A DNA stretch of 64,000 nucleotides from Humisphaera borealis. Its GTDB lineage: Bacteria; Planctomycetota; Phycisphaerae; Tepidisphaerales; Tepidisphaeraceae. The notes under the pieces are model-generated. The model saw only the letters and a list, made by a program, of their open reading frames with translations. It was not told the origin of the DNA and did not search any database. The DNA is taken from positions 3,534,001 to 3,598,000 of the forward strand of contig NZ_CP063458.1 in NCBI RefSeq assembly GCF_015169395.1. Reading direction: 5' to 3'. The number at the start of each line of letters is the position of its first letter. Position 1 is the stretch's first letter. Positions 8,263-18,381 of the stretch are shown piece after piece. A program made the translations under genes and the position numbers.

Positions 8263-9153
8263 ATGCGTCTGTTCGTCACCGCCGACCTGCACTTCAACCA
8301 CCGCCATTCCAAGCCGTTGGCCGTTGAGGTCATCGCGCGGATGAACGCCGAGGCCGCGCCAGGCGACGCCGTCCTGATCGTCGGGGACACGGCGGCCGGG
8401 GACGGCGACGACTTGGAACAGTGCCTGTCTCTGTTCAGCTTCACCGGACCGAAGCTGGTCGTCGCCGGCAATCACGAACTCTGGACGCGCGGGCCGGACA
8501 GCCATCGATTGTTTACCGACGAGCTGCCTGCCCGCGTGCGATCGCTCGGCTGGCACTGGCTCGAAGAATCGCCGGTCGTCCTCGGCAACGGCGTCGCGGT
8601 CGCCGGCTCCGTCGGCTGGTACGACTACGGCTTTGCCCTGCCGCACCTGGGCATTCCCCGGCGGTTTTACGAACAGAAGATCTCTCCGGCCGCCGCCACT
8701 CGCTTCACCGAATACGCCTATCTGCTGGAGAGGACCGACGACATCTCCCCGGCCGGCATGGAAGTCGCCGCCCGGTGGAATGACGGCCGGCATGTAAAGC
8801 TGCACCGCACCGACGAACAGTTCCTGGCCGAGCGGATGGCGGCGCTGAATCGCGACCTGACGGCGCTGGGCGCTGACCCGACCGTCACCCGCGTCATCGT
8901 TGGCGTTCATCACGTGCCGCTGGCCGAGCTCATGCCGCCCAAGCCGCCGGAGCATGTCGTCACCGGAAAGGCGTTCGCCGGCGCGTTCCTGGGAAGCCCG
9001 GCGATGGGTGCGATGCTGCGGCGGCATGCGAAGGACTCGCGGGTCTTCTGCGGCCACAGCCATTTCCCGGCGCGGGCGCGGGTGGATCACTTTGAAGCGG
9101 TGAATATCGGGAGCGGGTATCGGATGAAGATGTTTGAGGTGGTGGAGGTGTAG
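8263..9153 (+). CDS. Metallophosphoesterase
   Basis: A 296-residue calcineurin-like phosphoesterase with the metal motifs in order: TADLHFN (D-x-H), IVGDTAAGDGDD (GD), VAGNHELW (GNHE), VGVHHVPL (the late H) and FCGHSHFPA (GHSH). ATG 8263 is chosen because MRLFVTADLHFN puts the first motif at the N-terminus, as is usual; the frame is open upstream through the repeat region. The substrate (nucleotide, phosphodiester or phosphoprotein) cannot be told. It is convergent with the amidotransferase gene. Confidence 0.85.
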   Translation: MRLFVTADLHFNHRHSKPLAVEVIARMNAEAAPGDAVLIVGDTAAGDGDDLEQCLSLFSFTGPKLVVAGNHELWTRGPDSHRLFTDELPARVRSLGWHWLEESPVVLGNGVAVAGSVGWYDYGFALPHLGIPRRFYEQKISPAAATRFTEYAYLLERTDDISPAGMEVAARWNDGRHVKLHRTDEQFLAERMAALNRDLTALGADPTVTRVIVGVHHVPLAELMPPKPPEHVVTGKAFAGAFLGSPAMGAMLRRHAKDSRVFCGHSHFPARARVDHFEAVNIGSGYRMKMFEVVEV

Positions 9154-9163
9154 CGGCCCGATG

Positions 9164-9233
9164 AGCGGTCACACGGCAGGTGCACGCTTCGCATTGTGAA
9201 TCGATCGAAGAGTGCACCTGCGGTGCGACCGCT
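9164..9233. repeat. Inverted repeat between convergent genes
   Basis: 22-bp arms at 9164-9185 and 9212-9233 match at 20 of 22 positions; the core is GCAGGTGCAC/GTGCACCTGC. It nearly fills the 102-bp gap between two convergent genes and could act as a bidirectional terminator. Confidence 0.75.
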
Positions 9234-9255
9234 AACCGGGGAACATCGGTTCCAC

Positions 9256-9825
9256 TCACTTCTTCAAAAAGTTCGCCAGCAGTCGCTCGCCTTTTTCCGT
9301 CAGGAAGCTTTCGGGGTGGTACTGCACGCCTTCCAGCGGCCAGGTCTTGTGCCGCACGCCCATGATCTCGTTGTCGGCGGTCCAGGCGCTGATCTCGTAC
9401 TCGGGCGGGAGCGTTCCCTGGCGGATGATCAGGCTGTGATACCGCGTCGCGGTGAAGGGATTGGGCATGCCTTCGTACAAGGTCCGGCCGTCGTGATGGA
9501 TGAGGTCGGTCTTACCGTGCATAAGCTTGGCCGCCCGCTCGACGATCGCTCCGGCCATGAAACCGATGCACTGGTGCCCCAGGCAAACGCCGAGCACCGG
9601 CAGCTTCGGTCCGAAGTGGACGATCATCTGGTTGGAAACGCCACCCTCTTTGGGCGTGCAAGGCCCGGGCGAGATGACGACGTGCGTCGGCTTGAGGTCT
9701 TCGACCTGGTCGACGGTGACCTTGTCGTTGCGGAAGACGCGAATCTCCAGCCCGGGCGACACCTCGCCCAGCTTTTGGACCAGGTTATAGGTGAACGAAT
9801 CGTAGTTATCGATGAGGACGATCAT
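9256..9825 (-). CDS. trpG: Anthranilate/aminodeoxychorismate synthase glutaminase subunit
   Basis: A 189-residue class I glutamine amidotransferase. It begins IVLIDNYDSFTYNLVQ, the hallmark of TrpG/PabA. It carries the oxyanion region ISPGPCTPKEGG, the nucleophile elbow GVCLGHQCIG (catalytic Cys) and the His-Glu dyad in GVQYHPES. It supplies ammonia to the chorismate-binding subunit for tryptophan or folate synthesis. No trpE/pabB lies next to it in the window, and many bacteria use one protein for both roles, so trpG versus pabA cannot be resolved. Confidence 0.93.
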   Translation of the reverse strand: MIVLIDNYDSFTYNLVQKLGEVSPGLEIRVFRNDKVTVDQVEDLKPTHVVISPGPCTPKEGGVSNQMIVHFGPKLPVLGVCLGHQCIGFMAGAIVERAAKLMHGKTDLIHHDGRTLYEGMPNPFTATRYHSLIIRQGTLPPEYEISAWTADNEIMGVRHKTWPLEGVQYHPESFLTEKGERLLANFLKK

Positions 9826-9910
9826 TGCGGTGGGGGATCATATGCGACGGACCGGGAATCTGCGCGTCGGCCGCGACGCTGCCTCGGGGCAGGGCCCGGC
9901 AGAAGAATTA

Positions 9911-10080
9911 CCGCGGAGGCACCGAGACACGAAGGGGTGCCAGGCGACCCAGGCTGCCCGCGAGATAAGAGGCCTGGTGCTTCAGAGAGTCGATTGTCCT
10001 TGAGTTCGCCCTGGCCATCGCCACCCCAGTTGAAGCGCAGAGGATCCAAGCCACCCTCCGTGTCTCCGTGGTGATGCCTC
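9911..10080. repeat. Weak inverted repeat in divergent gap
   Basis: The core CACCGAGACACGAAGGGG (from 9920) pairs imperfectly (about 15 of 18) with a segment at 10053-10070. It lies between the divergent trpG and M50 protease genes, and the 310-bp gap holds nothing else I can support. Confidence 0.45.
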
Positions 10081-10135
10081 TTTCGGCTGGCTCTCATTGC
10101 TTGCCCGGGAACCAACCTGACTCTACGCTTCGGGT

Positions 10136-10858
10136 ATGCCGCATGTGCTCGCCGCCGGGCCGGATTTCCAGAACCCGCTCTTTCTGGCCGTCCTGGTCGG
10201 ATGGCTCATGACCGTGGTCCTGCACGAGTTCGGCCATGGAATTGTCGCACACTGGGGCGGGGACTACACGATCGGCGAACGCGGGGGCCTGACCCTCAAT
10301 CCGCTCCAATACATCCACCCCGTTTTCAGCATCGTGATGCCGGCGATCTTCCTGATGATGGGCGGCGTCCCGCTCCCGGGCGGGGCGACCTATATTCGAA
10401 CCGACCTACTGCGCAGCAAACGATGGGAAACCGCTGTTGCGCTCGCCGGGCCGGCCATGAACCTGCTCATCTTTGCCGCGGGCGCGATCGCGCTGCATCC
10501 GAAGGTGGGCTGGGTGCCCGAGAGCGGCATGTTCTCTGAATGGTCGCCCGCCCAGCAGGTGGTGGCGTCGATCACCTTCCTGCAGATTTATGCCGTACTG
10601 TTGAGCCTCCTCCCCGTACCGCCGCTCGACGGGTTTCACGCGATCAGTCCTTATCTGTCGAAGGACGTGCAGGAGCGGTTTGCCGTGCCGGCGTACAACT
10701 ACATCTCGTTGACCATCCTCTTTATGGTGCTGGGGACCGACCCCGTCCGCGAACGCTTCGCGTTGGTGATCTACCGGATCTTCAAGGCAGTCGGGTACGA
10801 CCCCTTCGCCTACGACAACATTCGCATGTCGATCAACCGGACGCTCTTCGGCGGCTGA
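10136..10858 (+). CDS. M50-family site-2-type zinc metalloprotease
   Basis: A 240-residue multi-span membrane protein. HEFGH (in VVLHEFGHGIVAHW) supplies the two zinc histidines and the catalytic Glu. ALAGPAMN and LLPVPPLDGFH (the NPDG-like third zinc-ligand motif with Asp) follow, as in rhomboid-independent site-2 proteases. No PDZ domain is seen, so it belongs to the minimal class. It would cleave membrane substrates within the bilayer; the target is unknown. It is divergent from trpG. Confidence 0.88.
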   Translation: MPHVLAAGPDFQNPLFLAVLVGWLMTVVLHEFGHGIVAHWGGDYTIGERGGLTLNPLQYIHPVFSIVMPAIFLMMGGVPLPGGATYIRTDLLRSKRWETAVALAGPAMNLLIFAAGAIALHPKVGWVPESGMFSEWSPAQQVVASITFLQIYAVLLSLLPVPPLDGFHAISPYLSKDVQERFAVPAYNYISLTILFMVLGTDPVRERFALVIYRIFKAVGYDPFAYDNIRMSINRTLFGG

Positions 10859-10882
10859 TCCACGATAATCCGTTAAAAACAC

Positions 10883-10906
10883 CAGGCGTCACTTTCGTGA
10901 CGCCTG
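10883..10906. terminator. Perfect hairpin after the M50 protease gene
   Basis: A 10-bp perfect stem, CAGGCGTCAC/GTGACGCCTG, with a TTTC loop starts 24 bp after the stop. There is no U-tract on the plus strand. On the minus strand the stem is followed by TGTTTTTAAC, so as an intrinsic terminator it would work better leftward. Confidence 0.55.
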
Positions 10907-11349
10907 ATGCGGGCTATGGGTTCCGGCCCGAGTTCGGGGAGGGGTGGGCCGGAAGTTGCGGGCTTCGTTAATGCCGAAGGATAGGACCCCTCCCAATCAG
11001 CGGTCTACCGTGACTTCGAATTTATCCTGCGACGCCCCCGCGACCCAATATGTCCGAATGGGGCAAAGGACGTCAACCGGACTGAACGCCGAGAGGCCAG
11101 GGAGGCCGCCCATAGGCAATAGAACGCTTGGCCGGTCGGCGTCCTTGCGTTAATCACTTGTGTTTCCGGGAGCACGCACCGAGGGACAGGGGCATTCGCC
11201 ACCAACGCCCCGCCAACTTCGCACTGGCCGGACGACCCGGAATTCGGCTACGATGGGGGGCAAGAGTCGTGGATGCGAAACAGGGCGGAAGACTCGCCGT
11301 ACAATAGGCGGTACGGTCGGCGGCAGGTCGAGCAGGAGGTGAAGGCGTT
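10907..11349. other. 443-bp gap without a supported gene
   Basis: It contains a 9-bp stem (TTCCGGCCC at 10921-10929 with GGGCCGGAA at 10946-10954). Short open frames here lack ribosome sites and protein-like composition. The promoter of the downstream HMA-domain gene should lie in its right half, where GCTACGATGG resembles a -10 region. Confidence 0.4.
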
Positions 11350-11601
11350 ATGTCTACCGATGTCAGTAAGGACCAACTCGTCCTGATCGCCATCCAGGGC
11401 ATGCATTGCCACAAGTGTGAGATTGCGATCACCAAGGCACTTTCGGCGATCCCGGGGGTGTTCGAAGTGGAGGTGGATTTCAACTCCGGGCAGGCCTCGG
11501 TGTTGTTTGATGCCTCGCGCGTCCAGGTCAGCCATCTCGTTGCGGCGGTGAACGACACCGGCTACCAGACCACCGGCTTTACCCAACGGGAAGCCGTGTA
11601 G
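11350..11601 (+). CDS. Heavy-metal-associated (HMA) domain protein, CopZ-like
   Basis: An 83-residue single-domain metal chaperone of the ferredoxin-like fold (beta-alpha-beta-beta-alpha-beta). The metal loop is GMHCHKCEIA: the standard CxxC with His at both flanking positions (MHCHKC), where MxCxxC usually has Thr or Ser. GGAGG at 11335-11339 sets the start. Known relatives carry Cu(I) or Zn(II)/Cd(II) to P-type ATPases, but no ATPase is nearby. Its stop lies 2 bp from the convergent ThuA-like gene. Confidence 0.85.
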   Translation: MSTDVSKDQLVLIAIQGMHCHKCEIAITKALSAIPGVFEVEVDFNSGQASVLFDASRVQVSHLVAAVNDTGYQTTGFTQREAV

Positions 11602-11603
11602 AT

Positions 11604-12341
11604 TCAGGCGCCATTCACCCACCCCATGTCGTGCCTGCCGAACCGCTGAATGACGCGTCCACGCAGCGCCGCCCAGTGGCAGGCGTTTCGGATCACGCGC
11701 AGAACCCCTTCGTGGTGATAGCTCGGGTAGGTCTCGTGTCCCGGGCGGAAGTAAACGACTCGTCCGGCCCCGCGCGTCCACGTCATCAGGCTGCGGAAAA
11801 CCTCCCCGCCGCTGAATGAACTGATCATGACCGTCTGCTCGGGCTCGGGAATGTCGAAGAACTCGCCGTACATCTCCTCAGCGGGCAGGACGATGTGATC
11901 GTCGATCCCATCTACCAGCGGGTGGCCCGGCCGGGTGACCCAGAGGATCTCCCGGTCGTCGGCTTCACGCCATTTCAGATCGCAGCCGGTGCCCATCAGC
12001 TTCTTGAACGGCTTTGAAAAGTGCGCCGAGTGCAGGAAGACCGCGCCCATGCCGCGATGCACTTCGCCCGCCACCAGGTCGACGACCGGATCGGCGACTT
12101 CACCATGGGCCATGTGGCCCCACCAGATCAGCAAGTCGGTATTGGCCAGGCGCTCGGGGGAGAGGCCATGACCCGGTTCATCGAGGGTTGCGGTTTCGAC
12201 GACGAGCGAGGCATCGGTCGCGAGGTATCGCGCGATGGCGTTGTGCATGCCGTCGGGGTAGATCGCCGCGACGGCAGGGTTGACCTTCTCATGACGATAC
12301 TCGTGCCAGATCAGCACGCGGATGGGGTTTGAATCGCTCAT
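11604..12341 (-). CDS. ThuA-like (trehalose utilisation) glutamine-amidotransferase-fold protein
   Basis: A 245-residue protein starting [19 protein letters not shown]. Features are [29 protein letters not shown], the metal/acid region [44 protein letters not shown] and the C-terminal HWA helix, all typical of the ThuA family often found with sugar-related genes. The exact reaction is unknown for most of the family. ATG 12341 is used because the 19 codons before it are not family-like. It ends 2 bp from the HMA gene, so the two transcripts must overlap. Confidence 0.8.
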   Translation of the reverse strand: MSDSNPIRVLIWHEYRHEKVNPAVAAIYPDGMHNAIARYLATDASLVVETATLDEPGHGLSPERLANTDLLIWWGHMAHGEVADPVVDLVAGEVHRGMGAVFLHSAHFSKPFKKLMGTGCDLKWREADDREILWVTRPGHPLVDGIDDHIVLPAEEMYGEFFDIPEPEQTVMISSFSGGEVFRSLMTWTRGAGRVVYFRPGHETYPSYHHEGVLRVIRNACHWAALRGRVIQRFGRHDMGWVNGA

Positions 12342-12360
12342 GGTGTGCGAGAGGGAGGCC

Positions 12361-12449
12361 CGAAGGCAAGAGGCACAAAGTCGCTCAGGGAAACACAAAA
12401 CGCCGTGCGTCGTGCCTTGCCCGAATCTACGTGCCTGAGAGCCTTCGTG
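12361..12449. repeat. Degenerate inverted repeat, GAAGGC family
   Basis: CGAAGGCAAGAGGCACAAAG (12361-12380) is imperfectly complementary to the segment at 12427-12449 (CTACGTGCCTGAGAGCCTTC...). It sits between the ThuA-like gene start and the end of the PilB-like gene. Confidence 0.4.
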
Positions 12450-12468
12450 TCTACGCCCATTCCTTCGA

Positions 12469-14271
<1,803 letters not shown>

Positions 14272-14362
14272 GCCGGCCGGTTGTCCCGGCGGGCGAAGGA
14301 CCGGGCCACTGCCGGGCGGACGGAGGCCGGCCGGGGCGGCGCCGGGAGGCCGAAGCGCGGGA

Positions 14363-14770
14363 TTAACGCCTGGCGCGCCGGCGGGACGAAGCTGCCGGAT
14401 TCACGCCCGGCGTACCGGCTGCGGGCTGAGCGCCAGCAGGTCGCAGCGTCGCCGGGGCGCCGGCGACGGGAATGCCGCCGTTGGCCGGGGGAACCACGCC
14501 CGGCGGGCGTACGGCAGGCGCGCTGCCGGGCGGACGAAGGACCGGTGCCGCGCCGGCCGGACGCAATGTCGGGCCGCTGGGCTGACCGAGACGCGGACCG
14601 GCAGGCTGCCCGAGCGCCGGCCCGGCTTGCGGACGGGCGATCGGCGCGACCTTGCCGGCCTCGCCATTGCCGTTGCCGTTCGCCGCCGGCTGACCGGCAA
14701 CAGTGGGCTTGTTCGGCTGCTCAGGGGCTCCGCCGGGCGTCAGTCCTGTGGTCGTATCGGTACGTGACAT
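14363..14770 (-). pseudogene. Frameshifted Pro/Ala/Gly-rich N-terminal segment of the PilB-like gene
   Basis: 135 codons from an ATG at 14770 (MSRTDTTTGLTPGG...) encode a low-complexity run of LRPAG/LRPPG/GxP units ending in TPGVNPA, then an abrupt SSRRRARR and a TAA at 14363. Reading one base over at about 14388-14393 continues the pattern without a break (LRPAGAPGVNPALRPPG) and leads directly into the pilB-like frame, where that frame upstream is closed by a TGA. This is best explained by a one-base insertion (or two-base loss) in one original gene. Alternatives are a sequencing error, a programmed frameshift, or a short separate protein. Confidence 0.7.
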
Positions 14771-14786
14771 CAGTTCGTTCCTTGGT

Positions 14787-14887
14787 AGTACTCAGTACGG
14801 AGTACTAAGTGCCAGTGCATTCTTGGGGTCCACGCCAGTCCGTGCTTCTATCGATCGATCGCTTCCGTACTCCACTTCATACTCAGC
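14787..14887. repeat. Degenerate AGTACT-rich inverted repeat
   Basis: The gap between the PilB-like N-terminal segment and the pilT stop holds AGTACT-CAGTACGG-AGTACT on the left and a partly complementary GTACTCCACTTCATACTCAG on the right. The match is imperfect. Confidence 0.35.
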
Positions 14888-14888
14888 A

Positions 14889-16133
14889 CTACTTCTTGGC
14901 CATCGCCTGCATGCGGGCGCGGTTGGCGGCCATCGCGGCCTGTCGTTCGGCGTCGCTCTGGCCTCCGGGCGGGGCCGGTGGGCCCGGCTTCTTGGCCGCC
15001 GGGGCGCCGCCGTCACCTTCATCTTCCGGCAGCCCGAAGTCGTCCTTGTTCTTCAGGAACACGCCCTGCCGCTCCATCTTGTCGACCATTGCACCGGGGT
15101 TGCGGCTCTTGTCGACCGCCTCTTCGCCGCTGATACGCCCAGCGGTGAAGTGACCCCACAGGTTGTCGTCCAGCAACTGCATGCCGTAACGCTTGCCCGT
15201 CTGGATGTCGGAGTCGATGCGGAATGTCTTGTTTTCGCGGATCAGGTTCTGAATCGACGGCGTCACGTACATAAACTCGTACGCCGCACACCGGCCTTCG
15301 GTATCAACGCGTGGACAGAGCGTCTGGCTCAGCACGGCGATCAGGTTGTTGGCGATCTGCACCCGGATCTGCTCCTGCTGGTCGGACGGGAACGAGTCGA
15401 TGATACGGCTGATGGTGCTCGCGGCGCCGTTGGTGTGCAGCGTACCGAACACCAAGTGGCCCGTTTCGGCCGCCGACACCGCGGCACCGATCGTCACCAC
15501 GTCTCGCATTTCGCCGACCAGGATCACGTCCGGGTCCTGACGCAGGGCACGGCGGATGGCCTCGGCGAAGCTCGGCACGTCCACGCCCACTTCGCGCTGC
15601 ACCACGATCGACTTTTTGTGGTAATGGTAGAACTCGATCGGGTCTTCCATCGTGATGATGTGCCGGTCGAAGTTGATATTGATGTAGTTGATCATCGACG
15701 CCAGCGTCGTCGATTTGCCCGACCCGGTCGGCCCGGTCACCAGGAACAAGCCACGCGGGCGGCGACAGATCTGTTCGGCCATCTTCGGCAGGCCGATCTG
15801 CTCGAACGTGAGCATACTGTTGGGGATCTGCCGGAGCACCATGCTGGCGTTGCCGCGCTGTTTGAAGATCGAAACGCGGAAACGGGCCTTGTCGCCGTAG
15901 GCAAACCCGAAGTCGCCGGAGCCGGTTTCTTCGAACTCCTGCTGGACGCGTTCGGGGGTGATGGACTTCATCAGCGCGACGGTGTCTTCGGCCTCCAGGA
16001 CCTTGGTCTGAAGGTCGCGAAGTCCGCCGTGCAGACGGATGACCGGCGGACGCCCGACGGCCAGGTGCAAGTCGGACGCCTTGGTGCGGACGACGGTTTC
16101 GAGCAGGCGATCGATTTGGATTGTTGATGCCAT
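14889..16133 (-). CDS. pilT: Twitching motility/pilus retraction ATPase PilT
   Basis: A 414-residue hexameric ATPase that depolymerises type IV pili. The N-terminal PAS-like domain begins IQIDRLLETVVRTKASDLHLAVGRPP. The core has Walker A GPTGSGKST (134-142), the Asp box IITMEDPIEF, Walker B DVILVGEMRD, and the His box TGHLVFGTLHTN. It lacks the zinc tetracysteine of PilB, as expected for PilT. The C-terminus (from about 365) is a low-complexity Pro/Gly/Ala/Lys tail. It sits between two PilB-like genes, so extension and retraction motors are encoded together. Confidence 0.93.
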   Translation of the reverse strand: MASTIQIDRLLETVVRTKASDLHLAVGRPPVIRLHGGLRDLQTKVLEAEDTVALMKSITPERVQQEFEETGSGDFGFAYGDKARFRVSIFKQRGNASMVLRQIPNSMLTFEQIGLPKMAEQICRRPRGLFLVTGPTGSGKSTTLASMINYININFDRHIITMEDPIEFYHYHKKSIVVQREVGVDVPSFAEAIRRALRQDPDVILVGEMRDVVTIGAAVSAAETGHLVFGTLHTNGAASTISRIIDSFPSDQQEQIRVQIANNLIAVLSQTLCPRVDTEGRCAAYEFMYVTPSIQNLIRENKTFRIDSDIQTGKRYGMQLLDDNLWGHFTAGRISGEEAVDKSRNPGAMVDKMERQGVFLKNKDDFGLPEDEGDGGAPAAKKPGPPAPPGGQSDAERQAAMAANRARMQAMAKK

Positions 16134-16164
16134 AGAACAAACTCGCGAAAAGTACGTGGTCCGC

Positions 16165-16247
16165 AGGGTCCGCCTTGGCGGACGCAGACGCCACGATGTC
16201 TCGATGTCTCACCCGCGACGCGCTTCGCGTCCGCCGAGGCGGACCCT
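16165..16247. repeat. Inverted repeat, GTAGGGTCCGCC family, touching the pilB-like stop codon
   Basis: 21-bp arms at 16165-16185 and 16227-16247 match at 20 of 21 positions, and each arm is itself nearly palindromic (CCGCCTTGGCGG). The TAG stop of the upstream PilB-like gene (complement of 16246-16248) lies in the outer edge of the right arm. The same family is at 21546-21666. Confidence 0.85.
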
Positions 16248-18018
16248 ACGTCACGATTCCTTCGACCTGCGCCACCTTCACGATTTCCTCGGCCGTCGTG
16301 GTGCCGTTCATCACCTTCAACCGTCCGTCCTGGAGCAGGCTCTTCATGCCGCTGGCCAGGGCGGCTTTGCGGATCTTGTTGGTCGCCGCCCGTTCGAAGG
16401 CGAGGTTTCGAATCTCGCTGTTCATGGACATCATCTCGAACACGCCCAGCCGGCCGCGGAAGCCGATGCTGTTGCAGTTCTCGCAGCCGCGCGGCTTGTA
16501 GAGCGTCTTGTCCTTGCGGTCTTCCGGCTTGATGCCGATCAGCTTCAGCCACATCTCGTCGGGTTCGGAGTCGGGCTGCTTGCACTTGGGGCACAGCACC
16601 CGCACCAGCCGCTGCGCCATAACCGCCTGCAACGCCGAGGCGACCAGGAACGGCTTGACGCCCATGTCGATCAAACGCGTGATCGCGCCCGGTGCGTCGT
16701 TGGTGTGGAGCGTGCTGAACACCAGGTGACCCGTCAACGCCGCCTGGATGGCGACTTCGGCCACCTCCAAGTCTCGAATTTCACCGACCAGAATGATGTT
16801 CGGGGCCTGTCGCAGCATGGCGCGAAGCACCTTGCTGAACGTCAGGCCGATGCTGTCGCGCACCTGGCACTGGTTGATGCCGGTGAAGTTGTATTCCACC
16901 GGGTCTTCGGCGGTAATGATCTTGCGGTCGGGGCGGTTGAGCTCGTTGAGCGCGCCGTACAGCGTCGTCGTCTTGCCGCTACCGGTCGGGCCCGTCACTA
17001 GAAAAATGCCGTTCGGCCGCTTGATGATCTTCTGGAACGCCTTGTTGTCCTCTTCCTCAAAACCCAGGTTCGAGATGCCGATACGCACCGAGTCCGGCCG
17101 AAGAATACGCAGCACGCACGACTCGCCATGAACCGACGGCAGCGTGCTGACACGAAAGTCGATCTGTGCCTTGTCGACCTGCAGTTTGATTCGGCCGTCC
17201 TGCGGAAGGCGTTTCTCGGCGATGTCGATGCCGGCCATGATCTTGATACGGCTGATCATCGCACCCTTCATCTTGATCGGGATGCGGTCGCGAACGACGC
17301 ACTCGCCGTCGATGCGGTAGCGGACCTGCACGCGGTCTTTCATGGGCTCGATATGAATATCGCTCGCCCGGCTGCGGACGGCCTCGGCGATCATCCCTTG
17401 GACGAGCTTGATGATCGGGGCCTGGGCCGCGTCGTCGCCGTCGCCGCCCATCTTGTCCATGTCGATCGACTTATCGATCGACCGGATGGACGAGTCGAGC
17501 GACTTGTCCAGCGACCGGTCGAGCGTCTTGTCCATCGAGCTGAGGTTCTTGTCGACCGTCTGGTCGATCGTCATCTTCGACGTGAGGTTGAACATCTCGT
17601 CGATGACGGCCTTGATGTGGCTGCGCGGCGTCAGGATGGGCTTGATGTTCTTACCCAGCCGCATGCGCAGCACGTCCTGCATCTCCAGGTCGAGCGGGTC
17701 GTGGACGGCCACCCGAAGGACTCGGCCGCCGCCCTCCAGCCCCAGCGGCAGGATGATGTACTTGCGGATCAGGTCTTCGCCGATCAGTTGCGTGGCGTTC
17801 GGCGGGACGTCGCCGCGGGTGACGTCGACGTACTCCAAGTTGTGCTGCATCGCCAGGGCCTTGTAGACCTGGCTCTCGTTGCAGAGCTTGAGCTCGATCA
17901 GCGCCTCGCCCAGGCGAATGCGCTTGACCTTGGCGTGGTCGAGACCTTTCTCGACTTCCTTGTTGGAAATGACGCCCAGTTCGACCAGCGTTTCGCCGAG
18001 CCGTTTGCTCTTAGCCAT
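16246..18018 (-). CDS. GspE/PilB-family ATPase (second copy)
   Basis: A 590-residue extension-type ATPase. The N-terminal MshEN-like half starts MAKSKRLGETLVELGVISNKEVEKGL. A Ser/Asp repeat linker (about 151-190, units like DKTLDRSLDKSLDSS) precedes the catalytic core: Walker A GPTGSGKT (343-350), ITAEDPVEYN, NIILVGEIRD, TGHLVFSTLHTNDAP, and CPKC...CENC zinc cysteines. ATG 18018 is preferred over one 19 codons upstream because MAKSKRLGE aligns with family N-termini. First of three minus-strand motor genes. It may drive a type II secretion system while the other PilB-like protein drives pili, or the reverse. Confidence 0.92.
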   Translation of the reverse strand: MAKSKRLGETLVELGVISNKEVEKGLDHAKVKRIRLGEALIELKLCNESQVYKALAMQHNLEYVDVTRGDVPPNATQLIGEDLIRKYIILPLGLEGGGRVLRVAVHDPLDLEMQDVLRMRLGKNIKPILTPRSHIKAVIDEMFNLTSKMTIDQTVDKNLSSMDKTLDRSLDKSLDSSIRSIDKSIDMDKMGGDGDDAAQAPIIKLVQGMIAEAVRSRASDIHIEPMKDRVQVRYRIDGECVVRDRIPIKMKGAMISRIKIMAGIDIAEKRLPQDGRIKLQVDKAQIDFRVSTLPSVHGESCVLRILRPDSVRIGISNLGFEEEDNKAFQKIIKRPNGIFLVTGPTGSGKTTTLYGALNELNRPDRKIITAEDPVEYNFTGINQCQVRDSIGLTFSKVLRAMLRQAPNIILVGEIRDLEVAEVAIQAALTGHLVFSTLHTNDAPGAITRLIDMGVKPFLVASALQAVMAQRLVRVLCPKCKQPDSEPDEMWLKLIGIKPEDRKDKTLYKPRGCENCNSIGFRGRLGVFEMMSMNSEIRNLAFERAATNKIRKAALASGMKSLLQDGRLKVMNGTTTAEEIVKVAQVEGIVT

Positions 18019-18195
18019 GGTGAAGACTCCGGGTGGAAGCGCGAGCGGAAAACAAAAAGCGATGGAGCGACCCACCGCCCCGGCTCATGGAGTCCGGGCG
18101 ACCGCCGCGAGAACCTCGCCAGTAGATGTAACGTCGCGAAAGACAGCAGGTTCGAAGGAATCGCTCGCAGCCGGTCCGCGCAACTACTGCTGTGT

Positions 18196-18225
18196 AGTTT
18201 ACCTATGGTAGGGCGCTGGGGACAA
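18196..18225 (-). promoter_or_regulatory. Candidate promoter for the pilus/secretion ATPase cluster
   Basis: On the minus strand, TTGTCC (18225-18220), an 18-bp spacer and TAAACT (18201-18196), about 180 bp before the PilB-like start. This is a sigma-70-type match of moderate quality. Confidence 0.35.
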
Positions 18226-18322
18226 GCGGTATATGCGGGGTTAACTTGGGGTTCTTTGGGTTCAGTTCGGCGGGCAAGCCCGCCGGCTACACCTTGCACC
18301 CGCACGGAGTGACTTTGGGTGG

Positions 18323-18350
18323 CATGGGCAAGCGTATTCGCTTGCCCGTG
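18323..18350. repeat. Hairpin, CATGGGCAAGCG/CGCTTGCCCGTG
   Basis: A 12-bp stem with one mismatch around a TATT loop. It is the same family as 8186-8209 and 26635-26662. Confidence 0.7.
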
Positions 18351-18381
18351 GGATTGCCGTCCGACGTTCGCCACGAACGAT

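Larger units (their letters stand above)
18019..18381. other. 363-bp gap upstream of the pilus ATPase cluster
   Basis: It holds a candidate minus-strand promoter (18196-18225), a short CGGCGGG-CAAG-CCCGCCG hairpin (18268-18285) and the CATGGGCAAGCG hairpin (18323-18350). No coding region is supported. Confidence 0.5.

Noticed and set aside
10883-10906. Plus-strand intrinsic terminator after the M50 gene
   Set aside because: The stem is good but there is no U-tract on the plus strand, so it is kept only as an unoriented hairpin.
14703-16127. 474-codon plus-strand open frame
   Set aside because: It is antisense to pilT and has a composition typical of shadow frames.
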